64,000 nt of DNA, from NCBI GenBank assembly GCA_004794655.1, contig SMMW01000559.1, forward strand, positions 124,001-188,000. Direction: 5' to 3'. The notes below the pieces were generated by a model. It had not been told where the DNA came from. It worked only from the letters and a program-made list of their open reading frames with translations, and did not search any database. Shown here piece by piece: positions 1 to 13,276 of the stretch. Each line of letters starts with the position of its first letter. Position 1 is the stretch's first letter. Source of the stretch: Marisa cornuarietis (lineage: Eukaryota > Mollusca > Gastropoda > Architaenioglossa > Ampullariidae). A program made the translations under genes and the position numbers.

Positions 1-616
1 TAAACATATTCATTAAGATCCCCGGATGGGTTTACTATTAAAAATGATGTTGCTGGTTCTTCTGCTGTTCACTCGTAAAGTTCTCCATTTTCTGTTTATT
101 GTCTCTACGTTTTGTTTATGGCTGTTCCAGTTTTTTTTAACTACTAGTGAGACATACAGAACGGATCTTCTTTTTTCAATGCAGCTATTTTGTAATGACC
201 AGCCATCATCACCATAACTCTGAACTCGCCCGCGAAGACGTGTTCTCCACTATAACTATTTTTGAAAATATCTGTTGTTGCTTTTCCTCTTCATTCTGCA
301 CACATCTTTTGTTTTCCTCTTCATCATATCTTTCTTTATGTTAGTGCTACTCCAAAATCGAGTTGTCTGGAAGAATTTATCTTCTCTGTTAGCTGCATAA
401 CAACCTTTGATCTCTTAAGTTTTTAATGAAAGCTTATTTTTTTCGTACAAATGGTATTACCAGTTCTTAACCACCCTACAAAGTTTTTTTGTATTATTTC
501 TATTGCCGGTACTACTACCAACATGACATCTACCACCGCTTCCAACACCATCACAATCATCAAAGATTTGTATCTACTTGTGACATGAAATATTGTTATC
601 GTTATGATGTACTGAC

Positions 617-700
617 CTCTTTCTTTGAAAGTTTGTGGACCTTCGGCTTGGCTGCGAACTGGATCTCGAGGGGCGGGGGTTTGTCTGCATCCTTTTCTCC
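617..700 (-). CDS. Third coding exon of the same unidentified minus-strand gene
   Basis: The minus strand shows an excellent acceptor (gtttcattcttgcag) before 700 and a donor GAG/gtcagt after 617. The 84 nt are exactly 28 codons, phase 0 in and 0 out, which continues the frame left by the exon at 16,488-16,575. The peptide is lysine- and proline-rich, with motifs DKPPPLEIQFAAKPK and KLSKKE. Intron length to the previous exon is about 15.8 kb. The gene continues beyond the left edge of the window, so domains further on are not visible. Grouping these three exons into one gene rests on shared strand and compatible phases; additional in-phase exons in between cannot be excluded. Confidence 0.55.
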
Positions 701-1349
701 CTGCAAGAATGAAACAAGCGGCACATCAGCAAAATGTGATAGCTGCCCCCGCCTTACAGTCTCCCGGGACATCTCTGTTTGTTGTCGAACACAAATTAAG
801 GCCGACCTCATCGCATCTGTGTAACATCCTGAGCACTGCAAGATCAAGGTGCGAAGCAGCGCCGCCAGGGATATAACTGCGTGTTTGTCGAAGCTATCAC
901 ACAGAGGGGGGATAACTCTTTGTCTTCTGTAAGAGGGAATACTAGGAGACCAACATTGGTAATGAAACAAAAGTGTGGAGTTAATTGCTAGAAATCGCAC
1001 AGAGAACAACACTCCCATAAGAGAGATGTAGTGGGGCCGATGAACAGAAATGCGAGACGGGGATCGTCCCGGGATGGTCCCCATTGCAGGATAGTGTGCA
1101 GTCTCCATTATTATGATGCCAGAGTTTGGCATGGACAAGATATTTATTTTTCTGTCCCCATCTCACAGACGCACATACGCATGTGCACACACCCATGTAC
1201 ACAATTCGTGCAGACATACCCTACAGACATAGCAACACAGAGACAAACATACATACACACAGACACACGTCTACATCCATATCTTTCCTTAAGGACACAG
1301 ACACACACATTAATTCGAACAAATTGTTACAGACATAGCAACACTCAGA

Positions 1350-1411
<62 letters not shown>

Positions 1412-2984
1412 AACAACCAAAGAGACGAGGTGGCGAAAAGCAACGAGAAATATGTTTTCAACATGTTTAAGCGGATATCAATGTAATACTTAATGCTACG
1501 CCTTGCAGCATTGATGTCAACTGTTATCAAATCATCTTCCCCATAAGAATTTTTCAAATGTCACAATGCTCTGGCCTTTCAATAAACTTGTTTTGGTTTT
1601 TAACCATGAATAATAGATTTTCCCTCGAGTGTTTTATATTTGTTGCTGTCTGGCTTCAAACGGTCGTAAAATGGCAGTGAATGGATTACAACTCTCAGGA
1701 CCATTACAGCACACGAGGAAATAGTAACATTCATGTCATTGTAATGGAAGGTGAAATAATTAAATATGAGATTACTAGGCTGTCGGAAAATGTACTCAGG
1801 GTTTATTATATACCTCCGGCCGTAGTCCAATGAAAAGTTTGATTCCAAAATATTATTATTATCATTATTATTTACTCTTAATTTCCTTAAGCTTCAATTT
1901 GTCAATGGAATTAATTTTTTTCAGGCGTGAAATGGAAGAAATGAGAAAAGTGAGCTTATTTCCTACTGAATAATTTACATTTTACTCTGGCTCACAAGGA
2001 ATCTAACCTTAATCATAAACTTTCTTATTTGTATTGATTTTTATTACTTTGAGTGAAATTATCATCTCTTTTGCATTTATTATTGAATTTCAGCAAACAC
2101 AAATACTTTTTGGGAATTTGCTACTAGTAATAACCGAGCATTGAACACTAATCCCGCGGTTTCCAATAAAAGTGCTTTGATGGCTTGACTCTCAGAAAAG
2201 TGTATCTGGGATTTTCATAGAAGAACATTGCCCAGCCACTGTGATAGCTGTCACTTGACTGCCTCTATTATTTGTGTCCTTACATTGTGCGCTTCCTTAT
2301 AGCAAATAACAACAGTAAAGCTTCACAGCAAAAAGTCCTGGCAGCTCCAAAGAATAGACACAGCAGTTTCTACAACCAAGGTTCACATCCTTTAAGATGC
2401 AGTGAAAGAATCTGGTTCAACCACCTCTGCAAAATGTTGGCAATAAATTGCACAGAAAACAAACAAGCAAAACTAGAATAACTTGCCTCGTAAACACACA
2501 AGAGATTCTTTTAATGTGTGAAGAATGTCAGCTGTTGTAATAACAGTTGTCATTGAATTATTAACTTTATTTACTGTTTTGCTATCAAGCCTGCACGTTC
2601 AGGCTGAGGGAGATAGCGAGACAACAAGACCAAAAGGCGACCTTTGTCCCTTGATGACCTGTTTTTCTGTTGGAACAAAATACTCAAGATGGAGGCTGTG
2701 GTCACTGTGATATCGCCGACAGCGCCGGGGGATCCAACTATAAATGTCAACAGAATGAACCAACTCGCCCATTGGCGTGTCATCGCTTTGATGACAATGG
2801 ACGTCTGGCCATAATATGTTTCCATGACTATGCCCTTGTCCGGCTTGAGAACACTTGATTAGATATTGCAAATGATCAGAGTGAGTCTGTAAAAGCAACC
2901 TTTACGATCTGGAACCTTTCTGCTCTGAGGAATGTACTTTACAAACTGTCTTTATGTGTACAGCGCATTGATCAAAGGGAGAAA
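701..2984. other. Intronic DNA, no other gene seen
   Basis: Apart from the CA-rich block (1,165-1,409), the stretch is AT-rich without supported exons. Around 2,570-2,830 the minus strand has an open frame with a hydrophobic signal-like start (WFILLTFIVG), but splice sites or homologues are not evident. Confidence 0.5.
1351..1409. repeat. (CA)n microsatellite
   Basis: An uninterrupted CA array preceded by about 190 bp of degenerate CA-rich sequence. Confidence 0.95.
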
Positions 2985-3278
2985 ATGTACAGCGAGGCAA
3001 AGAGAGGAAAGAAATATATCAAGACGAAGAAGAAAACGAAAGAAAGAAGAAAGAAAGAAGAAGTAGTAGAAGAAAAAGAAGGACTACTAAAACTGTTGAT
3101 CAATATGAAAGCAAAATACGAAGATAAAAATGTGCGCCTGGTTGAGAAACAACTGAGATTAAAAAGAAACAAAAATGGCAAGTAGAACAAAAAACAGGAA
3201 CTGATCGTCAGAGAGAAAAACGCGGAACAGAAGCTTGAAATTAAACTGCAATTTGAAAAAAAAAATGATGGTGATTGA
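2985..3278 (+). pseudogene. Broken coiled-coil fragment, resembling the C-terminus of Myb/SANT-type transposon-associated proteins
   Basis: The frame from 2,985 is very rich in Lys and Glu, with KTKERRKKEEVVEEKEGLL, MKAKYEDK and LVEKQLRLK. It meets one TAG at 3,183-3,185 and then continues for 30 more codons with the same character (QELIVREKNAEQKLEIKL) to a TGA at 3,276-3,278. The pattern of a charged heptad-like helix resembles the tails of Myb/SANT-like DNA-binding proteins linked to Harbinger-type elements. No N-terminal DNA-binding domain is seen. Coincidental translation of A-rich DNA is the alternative. Confidence 0.35.
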
Positions 3279-3375
3279 TGAGCTTAACACTTAATCCAAT
3301 ATCAAGTCAAAGAGGTGTTGACTGATCCGCATCATGACAGATGTCAACATGGATGTTAAGAGCTGAAGGCTGACT

Positions 3376-3654
3376 TGTGAGCCTGTCTGCTGAGTCGGCT
3401 GGAGGTGAGTTGTGAGCCTGAGTACAGAGTCGGCTGGAAGTGAGTAGTGAGCCTGTGTACTGAGTCGGCTGGAGGTGAGTTGTGAGCCTGTGTACTGAGT
3501 CGGCTGGAGGTGAGTTGTGAGCCTGTGTACTGAGTCGGCTGGAGGTGAGTGAGTAGTGAGCCTGTGTACTGAGTCGGCTGGAGGTGAGTGAGTAGTGAGC
3601 CTGTGTACTGATTCGGCTGGAGGTGAGTGAGTAGTGAGCCTGTGTACTGAGTCG
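3376..3654. repeat. 35-39-bp minisatellite, about 8 copies
   Basis: Units contain gtgagcctgtgtactgagtc and ggctggaggtgagt; later units carry an extra gagt (4 bp). The copies are nearly identical, so the array is young. Confidence 0.85.
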
Positions 3655-5082
3655 GGTCTTTCCAGATTAGGTCACGTGTAGTCGCTTGTCACGTAGACAA
3701 CGTAAAATGAAGACGTTCAGAGAGGAGAAGGTAATATTTCTTTAATGCACGAAAATAAACACATACAGCCATACAGGAAGGAGAAATAAACTTTTGAACA
3801 CACAAAATGATGAGCTACAAACAGCAGAACAAAGACTTATATGCTGTAACAGCACAGCATTTCTTGCAAGCCGTAAGATAATTATAATTTAAGTCTTTCA
3901 GGTTGGATCTCGGTTTCATTTCAAGATATTACCTAGAAAATTTGTTTTGAATAAATTATGTTTTCTATCAGCCTTTGGCCTTCTACTGCACTTTTAGAAG
4001 CCTAAGATGGTGCAGAAACTTTATTTTAATAATGTGACTGAGTTACTGTTTGCCAAACTCGGAGTTAACATTCCATTTCCTCTCTCGTGTTTCAAGCCTA
4101 CAGAAACCTCCTTTCACAGAAGATGAGATGGCTTAGAAAATCTATGATATGATAAGCAAAACACTTCCTAAGATCAGTTTTGGGTACTTTAGCTGCAGCA
4201 TGAATACTTTTGGTGGAATCAACGTTTCTCAGAAAGCATATTGCTCGGGTATTACCAGGGTTTACCATAAATTACAAAGATAAAAGATTTCGATTTTATT
4301 GGACAACAGTCTTAACGCTGTGTTGGACGTTCGACACTTTGTACAATTAGTTTTGAGCGATTCGGCTTTTCTAGTTCCAGGCCTCTGTCTGTTTAAATGC
4401 CAGAGGCTAAAATCCTCACGGTCCCTAGGGACTTGAAAATTCATGTGTGATTTTCTCTCGCCTTCTTTTTATGACCACAGCTAAAAGTCGAAAGCCAGTA
4501 GTTACTTTCTGCTAAAGGAAAAAAACTCCTGAAAAATTCCATTTTGAAACATGGTATTTCCTCGTAGTACCACTGATATTCTGAGCGCCAAAAAGCTAAA
4601 CCAGAAAAAACTGACCACCGACCATCTACTTCTGATAGAATCACACCGAGCTACATGCCTGCTGTCAGCTTGTACAGGCGGATTTTATGGCAAACATATA
4701 TTTCTCGAAATTCAGTAGTCCTATGACATACTTCCTTTTCTTTCTTTTTTCATTCAGTTCTTGCTTCTCTCTTTCTCGCTGATACCCAGCCGCTACTGAT
4801 GCATTGCTTTCTGTCATCAGAAATGGAGATACATAGACGACTGACATTTACTTAAAAGACATCAACACATATCTTCTTGCTGGGCACGACCCATTAAACT
4901 GCACCTGTGTCACATAAATTCCATGATAGTGCTGTGATTACTAACTTTAAGTTTTCAAAAAAGGAAAGATCAAAGGTTAGTTAAGGACCGTAAACTCCGC
5001 AACTTCCTGCCACACGCGCGACTTTTACGGTTTTCTTGGAAACACTCGTCTGACCGAATGGGATTTTCTTGTTGTAGTCTTT

Positions 5083-5160
5083 GTTTCCCCAAGTTCCTGC
5101 GCAGCTGCTTTGAGGTATAACTTGCAGCCGAACGGTAATGGTAGTCAAAACTTTAATGAT
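5083..5160 (-). repeat. Second short copy of the LINE linker sequence
   Basis: tttccccaagttcctgcgca and the following bases match 6,010-6,070 (tttccccaagttcctgagca...) closely for about 35 bp and loosely for 70 bp. The duplicate lies 0.9 kb from the longer fragment, suggesting an internal rearrangement or a second insertion. Confidence 0.4.
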
Positions 5161-5414
5161 GCCCTTTTTTTAGCTTTAATCACCATATCATTTACTGCAC
5201 TATTAGTGCATAATTTTGTGGAGACCCCAAGTCCACGATATCGATATGCATTCACCACTTCAAGTTTGTCCTCCTCGTTTCCCCCTCATTGCCAGGTCAC
5301 CAACTTTTCGGACAACAAATCTTTGCTTTATAAGTTTAACCTTACAAAAATTAGTTACTTTTTGCCCACTGAGTTAATCTTTTATTTAGAATGCATGTGA
5401 AGACTTTGTATTAT

Positions 5415-6075
5415 TATTATTAATCGAGATAGCTCTGTAGTTACCTGGTTGGTTGAAATCATCCTTTCTGTAAAGTGGGATAATAATAGATGTAGTTACT
5501 TTCATGGGCTATGATCCCTGATCATAAATAAAAGTGAAAAGTTTGAGAAGGAAAGGAGTAATAACAATAGATGCTGCTTTTATCATTTTATTGACAATAC
5601 CATCTGGGCCTGCTGCTTTGCCACTTTTTTACTAATTGCTTCTTTGACCTCCTCTTCTGTGATCTGCTTGTCCATGAGGTGGACATCAGGTTCCATTTCA
5701 TTACTGATACTTTCACAGAGGTTATCTTGACTATCCATAGACATCACCCCTTCATTTAATATAGTTTGGAAGCGCTTCACCGAGTCCTCTTCACTTATTT
5801 GCCTCACGACAAACTGTTTTTTTCTGTTTCTCCTAATTACCCCCCCCCCAGAACTCCTTTGGTGATTGACTGCATTTTATAAATTTGTAGCTTTACTGTT
5901 AACAGATTTCTGTAAGCTTTTCTTCCTCTACTGTAGGCTATTCTATCTTCCCGTGTTTTCTTCTTTCTAAACTTTCTCAGACACTTTCTTACACTTTCTT
6001 GATATTTGTTTCCCCAAGTTCCTGAGCAGGTGCTTTGAAGCACATATCCTGGGGCCGATAGCTGCAAAATGGTCG
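5415..6075 (-). mobile_element. Fragment of a Jockey/CR1-type LINE (linker and start of reverse transcriptase)
   Basis: Read on the minus strand, 6,067 to 5,840 gives a linker with VRKCLRKFRKKKTREDR and RKAYRNLL. After a frameshift at a C-run (5,842-5,850), 5,807 to 5,583 gives a segment ending QITEEEVKEAIS, and after further shifts 5,580 to 5,440 reads GPDG, SIIIPLYRKDDFNQPGNY: the first reverse transcriptase motifs. It stops at an ATT repeat near 5,412. This is a 5'- and 3'-truncated dead copy. Confidence 0.65.
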
Positions 6076-6253
6076 CTTATTTTGCATCCAAGAGAAGAAT
6101 AGCTTCCTTTAATTACACGAAATAGCGAGGCCTTTGACTCTTACAGATGGAGACATTCAAAGCTCTGTCTGACGAGGACATCTTCGCATTACGGCCTCTA
6201 GATATTGGTAATATTCTACGGCCTATGTTTGAATACGATACGATGTCATAGAC

Positions 6254-6254
<1 letters not shown>

Positions 6255-6301
<47 letters not shown>
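6255..6301. repeat. (GT)n microsatellite
   Basis: A perfect GT run of about 23 units. Confidence 0.95.
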
Positions 6302-6303
<2 letters not shown>

Positions 6304-9129
6304 CGACGAATATTACGACTTACTGATATAATCGCGCATTTGTAATCTTTTAAAACCTTACAACAACAATCATAATTATTATTATGATCAACAATAATTC
6401 AACTAGTTAATATGATCTGGTGCTAGAGTTTGCTTAGTAGTTCATATTTAATACTTCGATTTGGGGTATTTGTCTGCTAAACACAGGAAAAGAAGAGACC
6501 AGAGCAGTTAGTAAGCTGAAATAAAACATTTGTGGATGCATTTCTGATTTTTAAAAAAAAATGTACCTAATCAACTGTAAACGTACTTGGAATATTATTA
6601 TATCGATCACCGGCAGCCTGTGTAATGTGATATATGGTGAGCATAGTGTTGAGATGTCGTGAAGGCATTAGTGAAAAGGCCAGAGCACTGATGAAGTAAA
6701 GGCTTTCCTCACGACTAGATTGTCATTCCCGCTGATGAATCCACTGGATGAACTTGCCGCTGCGCGTGCATTGGCTGTCATGGAAACAGCACTCAGGCGC
6801 ACGTCCATGCACCTGCATGAACAGCCAGGAGGATAAGTCTACTTCTAATGAGTTACAGTGGCTAAAAATTGAAAAGTAAGATGAAAACGGGTCCAGCAAG
6901 TATCTTTAATCCCAACATCGTGAGAAAACATCTTTGGTCTAAATACGCCACTTGTTGATGAATTTATCACCGACAGGTCTTCCAGGTAAAAAGGCAATGT
7001 GCCTCAAATGTCAAAAAAAAATGTCACAACGGCTGTATAAACTATGAATTATTTCATTTTTAATGTACTGATCAGGGTAGCGATCAGTAAGATGCAAATA
7101 TAGTAGAAAATCCAATGTTATTTTGAAGCCTCCACGAGGGTAACAGGATCAAAAGAGCTGCTGCCATCGACTTTAAAAGAATGGACGAATGAAAGAGAGA
7201 ACGCATGCACATAAGAATAAACGTACAAACGAGGGAAGGAAAAAAATAAAGGACCGACCGACCGATAGACAGACAGACGGACAGACATGCAAAGAAAAAT
7301 ACAGACTGATCAGATTTCGCACCCAGTCATGAGGCAACATGTCAGTAAAGATCTTTCTTTAGCTCCAACTCTTTAGGAGATCAGACGATCATACAAGCGA
7401 CTGTTTGTGAGGTTTAATGATGGCTGAAAGTTGTAAGCCGAGAACCAGGAAGACACAACGTGGTATTTATCCTGAGGAAAATTATGCGGGCGCTAACACG
7501 CATTGACGCATGCGCACACGTGTCATTCTATATTCCGATGCCATCACAGAGGTCAACGAAATTGATTGTCCGAGAAACAAGATAACTGTCGGTCGACAAC
7601 GTCGATATATTACATCATAAAAGGCAACCACGGGTCAAGAGCAATTAGACTGAGCTACGAGAAGAGGCAGCCCGGTACTTTCTTGACCTGGAAATGATGC
7701 ATAGGTCACAGCCTTCCCTCGAGTAAAAAAAAAAAGCCAAAATCGAAATACACTCCGATCAGTCACCATCGCGACTGCAGACCAACCAACATCCAAAACT
7801 GGACATAAGAAAAAAAGGCTTCATTCAAGTGCTCCATGCCTGTGGCCGTCCTAATCAGAAATGACCTTTCTGATCACAAATGGTCGGATCTTTCTGGATG
7901 TCCTAAAAACAAACTCGCCGGTCCTCATCAACCCCCTCATCGCCGTTTACAATAATGAGCTCGAAGGCGCCATCCATCTTCATGACTTTGTTGCTAAGAA
8001 GGATGAGCTTGTGTGGTGCTTAATTTTCCCGCTCTGACGAGAAATCGATGAATACCAGATAGATAGGCAGCACGGTTTTGTAGAGAAGACTACAGGCTAG
8101 ATAATACAAGGAAGGGGGGAAAAGCGGAGGAGTATCAGGAAGAGGACGATGACAAAGAGAAGAAATGCATCGGATTAGTTCGTGAAGATTTCTAGTTTGT
8201 TCGCATAAACATTATCTTGATCTGTTTTTTTCCAAAGCTATAAATTTTACGAAAGAACTAAAAAACCAGGTTGACTGGCAAATAGCTTGAAGGAAGATTT
8301 CTGGGAGAAGGAAAAAGTATCAAAAAATAAAACAAGTGCAAAATAGTGATGTCGTATTTCTCAAAGAACGTGGAATGAGGTGACAGGACATAGGGACACT
8401 GATACCAACAAAATGAGAAAACGGAAAACAAAGAACCGTAGATGCAGAGACAGATAAAAATGCTGACAACGAGAGGAGACTGACAGGTGAGACCCAGGAG
8501 GTGTTCCGAAGTCCCAGTGTATCGGGACTCAGCATGTTCATCAAGGTGTCAATGTTCTGAATGTTTGCCCCCTAACCACACACAGCTTTGTCCATTTATA
8601 AAGGGCCTTTACAATAAACATTTAAACGAAACAACTCTATAGACGAAGCTCTGAAGTAAATTAGTTCTAATAGCATGCACTCACTTCTCTCACTCTCAGT
8701 TTCCAAAGGCCTCACCTCATTGAGAACTGCTACAGTCAATGCTTCGGTGGCACGGAACTAAACACTTAAAAGGGTGATGGATGGTCTGCTTCTTGCCAAT
8801 TTTCACTGGCAAAGACTGAAGGATCACAATCTTTGTGTGCTATAGAAGTAACCTAGCACCAGACACCTGCCTACTGTCTCAATGTCTAGGATTAAACGTT
8901 TACCAGAAACATGAGCACCGTCTCTCTCTATCCCCCCTCCCTCTCATGAACTTCTCGGCCACGTGCTTACTGAGTGACATTCCTGTGTTGTAGTGTTACT
9001 TTATTTAAACTACTTTTATTTGGCTGTTGTCGTTACTCTGAGTCACATAGGTAGCATTCACAAAACATTCACTTGGTTTAAAAGTGTTTTTAAAAGACTT
9101 TTTTGGTATCCTCTCTCCCCTCTCAGAAA
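6302..9129. other. Intronic DNA, no supported gene
   Basis: Unique-looking AT-rich sequence with a short GACC/GACA tetranucleotide run (7,252-7,285). Two GC-richer spots (about 6,720-6,840 and 7,861-8,037) are open on both strands; I do not accept them as exons. Confidence 0.4.
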
Positions 9130-9325
9130 TAAAAATAAACAACAAAAACAAAACAAAACAAAAACAAAAAACAAAACAAACAAAAACAAAAAACAAAACA
9201 AAACAGAAAAAACAAAACAAAACAAAAATATCCCAAACCCCCCAAAAACAAAAAACAAAATAAACCCCAAATAAACCCGAAAACAAAGCAAAACAAAACA
9301 AAAACAAACAAGTAAACAAAAAGCA
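9130..9325. repeat. A-rich (CAAAA)n region
   Basis: About 195 bp almost free of G and T on the plus strand, with caaaa/caaaaa units. Frames here encode only K/N/Q or F/L/C peptides and are not genes. Confidence 0.85.
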
Positions 9326-9917
9326 AAACAAACCTTTTAATGCTCAGTGTAACGAAAATAAGCCTTACAAAGTTTCGGGGGAAAAATCGTTGTCAAATTA
9401 GCTTAGTCTTATCATGCAGTCTTGGAAATCATGTGTCCGGACGACCTTTCCTCATAGAACTTTCTATCCTTGTCTTGTAATAGAGTTTCACTTTCTTTGA
9501 ACCATTCTCTCCTGCTATGCCCCGTTTGATCGTCATATGAGGAGATGTGTTTCATCTAGTCCTGGCGTCTAAAATAATCTTGTCTGATGCTTCTTTACAT
9601 GGACATGGTCCCTTCAAGTTTTCCTTTTCCCAACACTATTTTCTGCATGACCAATGCGTGAAACTACATTTTCGCTCATTCTCCACACTCTTCATTTAAG
9701 AGTTTAGCTTTTATCCGCGTAGCCAGGAAAATTCCAGTTAAACTCCTACGTAACTCTTCCTCTTTGACAGTTCAACAAAAATACTCGGCCACGAGAGGGA
9801 AAATCTCCCTAAACCAATCAACATTATCGTTAGCGGCGGCTCAAGTTTAAAATTACAGAAAAGTACAGAAACAGCGGAGGTGGAGACAAAAGTGCTCCTT
9901 TTTTCCTTCTCCATCGG

Positions 9918-10082
9918 TGGTTCGTTGGTTTGTTTGTCAATTGGTTCATTTGTCCCTTGGTTTGTTAGTTCGTTTGTTCGTTGGTTCGTTAGTTTCTTGG
10001 TTTGTTTGTTCGTTGATTCGTTGGTTTGTTAGTTCGTTTGCTTGTTGGTTAGTTTGTTCGTTGGTTCGTTGTTTCGTTGGTT
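9918..10082. repeat. Imperfect GTTCGTTGGTTTGTTA repeat
   Basis: Units of 4, 8 and 12 bases built from gttcgttggtttgttagttc alternate over 165 bp without a fixed period. Confidence 0.7.
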
Positions 10083-10507
10083 AAGCACATCTTACGCGCT
10101 TTTCATTCAAGAGCTTTGTTTCCCATGTAGTTGGGAACATTCCTGTAAACTTCATAACTGTGTGTTCATGCGGGCGTTGGTTAATTCGTTCGCTCATTAA
10201 TGAGGGAAACAATAGCTGCATTTGATCTTCGTATCTTTCAAAGTAGACGAAACATTCTTTAAGCATGTATATGGAGAAACCAGGATCTAACCAATGAAAA
10301 GGGATGGTCAGACATGGTGTCACAAAAGTATGGGATTTTGTCAAGGGAAGAAAAGAAACCATCCACCCTTGACCTAGAATTTAGCTCCAGTCTTGTTATT
10401 ATCTGTGGGGCAACACCAATGCTGTTACAGTCTGTGGATGCACGAACAGAGCTTTGCATGGCGACACAGGCTTTAGTCAGTCCACAAGAACCCTCTGAAG
10501 CTCCAGC

Positions 10508-10622
10508 GAAGAAGCATACTTGAACATTGGACCTGGCACTCCTGGGAAGAAGCATTTGGGCTGGCACATCTTGGAAGAAGCATACTTAAACATTGGACCT
10601 GGCACTCCTGGGAAGAAACATA
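10508..10622. repeat. 62-bp direct duplication
   Basis: gaagcatacttgaacattgg...ctgggaagaag (from 10,511) recurs as gaagcatacttaaacattgg...ctgggaagaa (from 10,575) with two or three changes. Confidence 0.7.
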
Positions 10623-13222
10623 CTAATGCAAAGTCATTTCTCACACCCAACAGCAAAACCCGTCAACTCTGTTGCCAGCGTGCACCCCTCCTTCACTCCC
10701 TCCATAACTTAACACGTTCAGCTTTATTGCAAGTGTCCTGCCCCACCATCACTTCTCCCACAGCAGAAGCTGCAGCTAAACGCTGTTCTTTGTGGTGATC
10801 CTTTCGTGATCTGCCAGAGTCCCTATGCTGCTAATATTTGCCCAGGGATACAGACTGTCCGAAACTTGATTATCAGTATGTGGCCGCCACTGTTCATGCA
10901 TTTCATTCATGCTTAACACACCTTGGGCTTTTGGTATTCGAGAAACTCAGATCCCTCGGCATTCCGAGGATTGCATGGCTTCGATGATCACCCACGGGCT
11001 CACCGAAAATGACCGCATCCCTCCGTGATGATTCCTTTTGCGACTCCTCATAAATGGAAAACAAAACCTTTGAAGTGTCAGTACCTCAGACAAACAACGA
11101 AAGGAGGAACGGGATATAATTTCCAACACAGCTAAAGTACACAAGTTTTCTACAATACAAATTAACTGGTTCAGACAGAAAGGGTGAAAAAGTTTCATAA
11201 GTGGCGAAAACACTTCAGAAATGCTCCTCTCGCTTTAAAGACCTGAATCGGAGAGAGTGAAAAATGTGTAACTACGACTCCAATCACATATTTGACAATG
11301 TGAGCTTGGTTAATAAATTCCTGTAAAGATGAAATGAAGGTGTATTACGCGCAGAAATACATCATTTACACACGATACATGTTTGTGTCTTCGTTCGTGC
11401 ACACTCGTCCTAAGGCCACCAAAAAGACCATAACAATGAAGAAACACAGAAGGTAGCAGTAGGTAACTGTACATTTAAATCGTTATCATTGTACAGTTAC
11501 AGAGAAAAGTGCATCTCTACCAAACGGAACGCACTTTTTGAAACTCAAACTCAAAATCACATGCGCTGTTAAAAAAAAAATAAGAAGAAAAATTTGCTTC
11601 TTCACCATGTTTCCCCCAAGACCCGTTAAATTGAATCATTCACCTCTGTGAAAGGTTTCGCCCATCAATAATGCATGCACAACCAATCGCTAGAGATTGA
11701 CAAGGCGCAAGGTGAAGGTGTTTTCTTGCATAAAACACTGAAAAATCAGACCAGGAGAACAGTCGGAGCAGTGGTGGTGTTCCTTTAACCCTGTTGAAAG
11801 TTTCCAACGATTAGGGAGGACGTAGCTTATCACCGATCCACTTGCCTCATCAAAATTAAAAAAAAAAATCTAATCTGCTTCTGGAGCATCATGATCAGGA
11901 AACTAATCGTGACTGTCCAAAGGATTCGTCAGCCAAACTTTAATTTGAACAAACGAATATAAAACTAAGGATAGAAAGAAAAAGGAAGCATGGTAATCAC
12001 GGAAAACAACAATTTAGCGAGGAATTAAAATAAACTACAGACAACACAAGTAAGCTTGTGAAAGGGCAGACTACATAGTATATAGTCAGCTATGAGAATA
12101 ATGAAACTCAAAACAATGATGGCATCGATGAAAGATAATACGACACAAACCTGCACCTGCACTGCGCACCAGAGAAAAAAAAAGACTGGAGAGAATTTCA
12201 CGCAGGCCCCAACCGAAGAAAATAAAATTAAATTAAAAAAGAGGTAAAATTTAAAATTCAAATATACTGATTCCCTAAAACCTGAGCGAATGTTTCTGTT
12301 CGACAGAAATTAACTTAAGAACATCGCAGCTGTTATCCGTTTTTTGTTTTAAAGGGGACATAACCTCATCATTCGCGACAACACAAAACTCATCGAGCTG
12401 ACTAGACAATGGCTAATTAATATTTACACAAACATCTCACATTTCTTTGAGGTCTCAAGTGACATCCTTAGCTAGAAATCTTTTCAAGCCACGTGTAACT
12501 TTCTAGTCAATATTGTGTAGAATATTGTGTAGAATATTGTGTAGAATTGGCTACACATGGTTAGTACGATCTTTCGGCAGTAGTGTGTTCGGTTAACTTG
12601 CTAGCTAATTTAATTTATATTCCAACTAAGGTTAGTCGTTAATAATATTCTCAACCAGTTTTGGATAACTTAGAACAAGAGAGGCGCCTTTGGGGAATGA
12701 AATATTATGAAAAATCACACATCTCTCAAGAGACAGACACTTTCCATCAAATGGACATGATCGTAAAAAGCGTATATTTTAGCACTTCCTACTATAATAT
12801 AATATTATACATGTTATACATATTATGTAGACTTTATCCCAGCGCTATAACAAACAATCCAGCCCAGTGATGGGTTAATTATACATCAGAGGACACAAAC
12901 CTATCAGCTATTGTCGGCTCACAACAAAATTACCTCCATTTTGTGAAGACCTTGCAATAGTAATTTCATCTGTTACGAACAATCCAAACGGAAATGTAAT
13001 TATTTTTTTATTTTGCACCCAAAAAATAAAACAACGAACAAACAACCCCCCCACCCCCCACAGAAACCTACAATAACAAAAACAAAAGACCACAACAGCA
13101 AAATGATGTGGTTGACATATTTTTGTAATAAGAGAATCTTTGCAAGGTCTCGCCTGGACTTTCTAGAGAATGTTGGATGAAAAGAAATAGGAGGGGTGTG
13201 TGTGGATGGGGGTGGGAGAATT
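10623..13222. other. Intronic DNA, nothing recognised
   Basis: AT-rich, with a threefold aatattgtgtag repeat at 12,510-12,546 and no frame of coding character. Confidence 0.4.
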
Positions 13223-13276
13223 TGGTGTTTTACGCCGAGCCAGCAGCTAAGGCTATATTACAGGCAGGCAGCCAGC
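13223..13276 (-). mobile_element. SINE 3' fragment
   Basis: ggtgttttacgccgagccag and the following ctaaggctata match the tail of the copy at 54,560 almost perfectly for about 50 bp; the tRNA-like head is absent. Confidence 0.6.

Noticed and set aside
6720..6840. Open frames on both strands in a GC-richer patch
   Set aside because: Same reason: short, symmetrical openness and no adequate donor site.
7861..8037. 58-codon plus frame and an overlapping minus frame (KMDGAFELIIVNGDEGVDED)
   Set aside because: Both strands are open in the same GC-richer spot; neither has both splice sites at consensus, so I cannot choose or support one.
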